NCBI GenBank assembly: GCA_027486275.1
Contig: JAIXPM010000269.1
Location: forward strand, 1-14,778
Direction: 5' to 3'
Length of the DNA: 14,778 bases
Source of the DNA: Sphingomonadales bacterium
GTDB lineage: Bacteria; Pseudomonadota; Alphaproteobacteria; Sphingomonadales; Sphingomonadaceae
The notes beneath the pieces were generated by a model. That model did not search any database. It had not been told where the DNA came from and saw nothing but the letters and a program-made list of their open reading frames with translations. The position numbers and the translations under genes were made by a program. Shown piece by piece: positions 13,378-14,778 of this stretch (within the stretch, counting starts at the first letter, position 1; each line of letters starts with the position of its first letter).

Positions 13378-14304
13378 TTACAGCAATTTGATATCGCGCA
13401 GCCGTTCCAGCAGATAATCGTTCGCGGTGATCGGCGGCTCCTCTTGCGGCCCGCCGGGCAGCGCGGTGATCAGATAATCCGGCCGGAAATGCAGGAAGAA
13501 CGGCGTTGAATAACGCGCCACGCCCATGCGTTCCGGTGCCGGATTGACAACACGGTGCGTGGTCGACGGCAGGCGATGCCCGGTCAGCCGTTGCAGCATG
13601 TCACCCACATTGCACACCAGGCTGCCGGCCGGCGCATCGATGAACCGCCACTCGCCATTCTTGTCGAGCAATTGCAGCCCGGCTTCCTCGGCACCCAGCA
13701 GCAGCGTGATGACATTGATATCCTCGTGCGCGCCGGCGCGGATGGCCCCAGCGGTTTCCGGGGGTACCGGCGGATAATGCAGCAGGCGCAGGATCGAGTT
13801 TCCATCGCGCACCGGATCGGCGAAGAACTCCGTGTCCAGCCCAAGGTGCACGGCAATGGCGCGCAGCAGGGTGGCGCCCGTCTTGTCGAGCGCGTCGAAC
13901 AATGCCCACACCGCATCGTGGAAATCAGGGATTTCACTGGGCCACAGGTTCGGCGGCATTACGCTGGCATAAGCATGGCCGGGCGGCAGTTCGCGGCCCA
14001 CATGCCAGAATTCCTTCAGATCGGCCTTGGCGTGGCCCTTGGCCGCCTCCACCCCGAACGGCGTCAACCCGCGCTGGCCGCCGCCGCCGGGCACGACGTA
14101 CTGGCGCTTCACCTCCTCCGGCAGCGCAAAGAACGCCTTGGTGGCGGCATTGGCTTTATCGATCAGTCCCTGATCGATGCCGTGATCGGACACCACGGCA
14201 AAACCGGTGCGGGCAAACGCATCGCCAAAACCAGCAGCAGCGGCAGCCAGATCGGTGTGCACCAGCGAAAGCGGAATCGGCTTGATGTCGGCAGCAAGTG
14301 TCAT
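13378..14304 (-). CDS. 2-oxoglutarate/Fe(II) oxygenase, isopenicillin N synthase-like
   Basis: This is a non-haem iron oxygenase of the isopenicillin N synthase/2OG-Fe(II) group; the substrate is unknown. The 308-residue protein has the N-terminal DIOX_N-like part (TGFAVVSDHGIDQGLIDKAN, then FFALPEEVKRQY). The jelly-roll carries the iron ligands His193 and Asp195 (GAHEDINVITLLLG) and His250 (LPSTTHRVVNP), with Arg264-Tyr-Ser266 (RYSTPFF) as the 2-oxoglutarate-binding pair. ATG 14304 is chosen because it starts just before the family fold and has AAAGGG 5 nt upstream of it on its strand. The frame is open further upstream, to 14577, but that part is not protein-like. The alkaline phosphatase follows 39 nt downstream. 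Confidence 0.92.
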   Translation of the reverse strand: MTLAADIKPIPLSLVHTDLAAAAAGFGDAFARTGFAVVSDHGIDQGLIDKANAATKAFFALPEEVKRQYVVPGGGGQRGLTPFGVEAAKGHAKADLKEFWHVGRELPPGHAYASVMPPNLWPSEIPDFHDAVWALFDALDKTGATLLRAIAVHLGLDTEFFADPVRDGNSILRLLHYPPVPPETAGAIRAGAHEDINVITLLLGAEEAGLQLLDKNGEWRFIDAPAGSLVCNVGDMLQRLTGHRLPSTTHRVVNPAPERMGVARYSTPFFLHFRPDYLITALPGGPQEEPPITANDYLLERLRDIKLL

Positions 14305-14778
14305 GTCCGCCCTTTGCCCCGGATTCTGGTCGTCTGCCAGTCCCCTTGAATGCGGATCGTCCCGGTTGACCAATGGCCGCAAGGCCCATCCGGCGCGCAT
14401 TGCCGCGGTTGATGTGTGCGTGGCGCAGAACAACTCGGCTGCGGCGAAAGCCCGGGAAGAACGCTTGGCCCAAGAGGGTGCGCCCGGCGCCTGTACCGCC
14501 AATGGCGAAGTGGCAGTTGGGTGATCTCGCCGGCGCTGACCTTCACGGAAACCGTGACTTGCGACAGTGATCAGCACAACAGTTCACTTCTGTCTGCCTC
14601 GCAAATGACCACGCGGTTGAATGACCGCCTTTCAGCCCGCATATGGTTCCAGATCGACAATGAAAACAATCAGAAGCTGGGCCGCGAGAACGACGATACT
14701 GTTATATTCGTTAAGCCGGTCTATAATTCGTGACCCACAGTTGACCGCCGGCTGCGGCATATTCAAACTGTTGTTACC
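14305..14778. other. Long intergenic region upstream of the oxygenase
   Basis: These 474 nt hold no intact gene. The part next to the oxygenase (14305-14365) should contain its promoter on the minus strand, but I see no convincing -35/-10 pair. From about 14366 to 14733 the plus strand carries the remnant of a DUF481-type gene. The 3' part (about 14560-14733) is visibly richer in A and T than the rest of the window. The last 45 nt show nothing recognisable. Confidence 0.6.
14366..14733 (+). pseudogene. Remnant of a DUF481 outer-membrane protein gene, internally deleted
   Basis: DUF481 (YdiY-like) proteins are outer-membrane beta-barrels of about 250-330 residues common in sphingomonads. Two pieces remain. 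The first, in the frame of 14387-14521, reads HPARIAAVDVCVAQNNSAAA, then KAREERLAQEG and NGEVAVG, and ends at TGA 14522-14524. It resembles the linker just before the first barrel strand (AREEKLA...GEVELG in relatives, from memory). The second, in another frame from about 14524 to TGA 14731, reads SPALTFTETVTC, then TTRLNDRLSARIWFQIDNEN and VKPVYNS. It resembles the last strands of the barrel (SARLSF..., ending SLVYGF), but the usual final Phe is Ser. About 150-200 residues of barrel and the signal peptide are missing, and the frames do not match. Similarity is by eye. Confidence 0.5.

Noticed and set aside
13555..14349. A 264-codon plus-strand frame opposite the oxygenase
   Set aside because: It is antisense to a gene with full 2OG-Fe(II) ligands and shows no domain of its own.
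14416..14517. N-terminal part of a 105-codon plus-strand frame from ATG 14416
   Set aside because: Only the part after about 14523 looks protein-like. The part before it is out of frame with the linker-like sequence, and no ribosome site is visible.

Overview
The window is high-GC DNA from an alphaproteobacterium, most likely a sphingomonad. This is inferred from protein style, from the alanine/glutamate-tailed S16, and from an ffh-rpsP-rimM-trmD-rplS block lying next to the tol-pal genes. Nearly all of it is chromosomal housekeeping sequence. No tRNA, rRNA, CRISPR array, insertion sequence or phage gene was seen.

Layout: (1) 13-3713, plus strand: ffh, rpsP, rimM, trmD, rplS, covering signal recognition, ribosomal proteins and ribosome/tRNA maturation. 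The block closes with a strong intrinsic terminator at 3732-3768. (2) 3806-6178, plus: ybgC, tolQ, tolR, tolA with 1-4 nt overlaps, forming the inner-membrane Tol motor. (3) 6194-7873, minus: a secreted YtcJ-like amidohydrolase lying between tolA and tolB. (4) 8007-9894, plus: tolB and pal, the periplasmic and outer-membrane half of Tol-Pal. (5) 9938-11604, plus: fmt and truA (initiator-tRNA formylation and tRNA pseudouridylation). The fmt start codon lies inside a terminator hairpin that follows pal. (6) 11605-11841: a near-ideal sigma-54 promoter followed by a 41-codon open frame for a single-span membrane peptide. (7) 11842-14304, minus: a 2OG-Fe(II) oxygenase of the isopenicillin N synthase type, followed by a secreted PhoA-type alkaline phosphatase. 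(8) 14305-14778: a non-coding stretch holding what looks like an internally deleted, frameshifted remnant of a DUF481 outer-membrane protein gene.

The least ordinary points are the sigma-54 promoter with its tiny membrane peptide, the terminator that borrows the first codons of fmt, the inverted gene splitting the tol operon, a TrmD C-terminal extension that runs through the rplS leader, and the DUF481 remnant. I do not see a large new multi-gene system. The best candidate for something undescribed is the sigma-54/micropeptide unit at 11658-11835.
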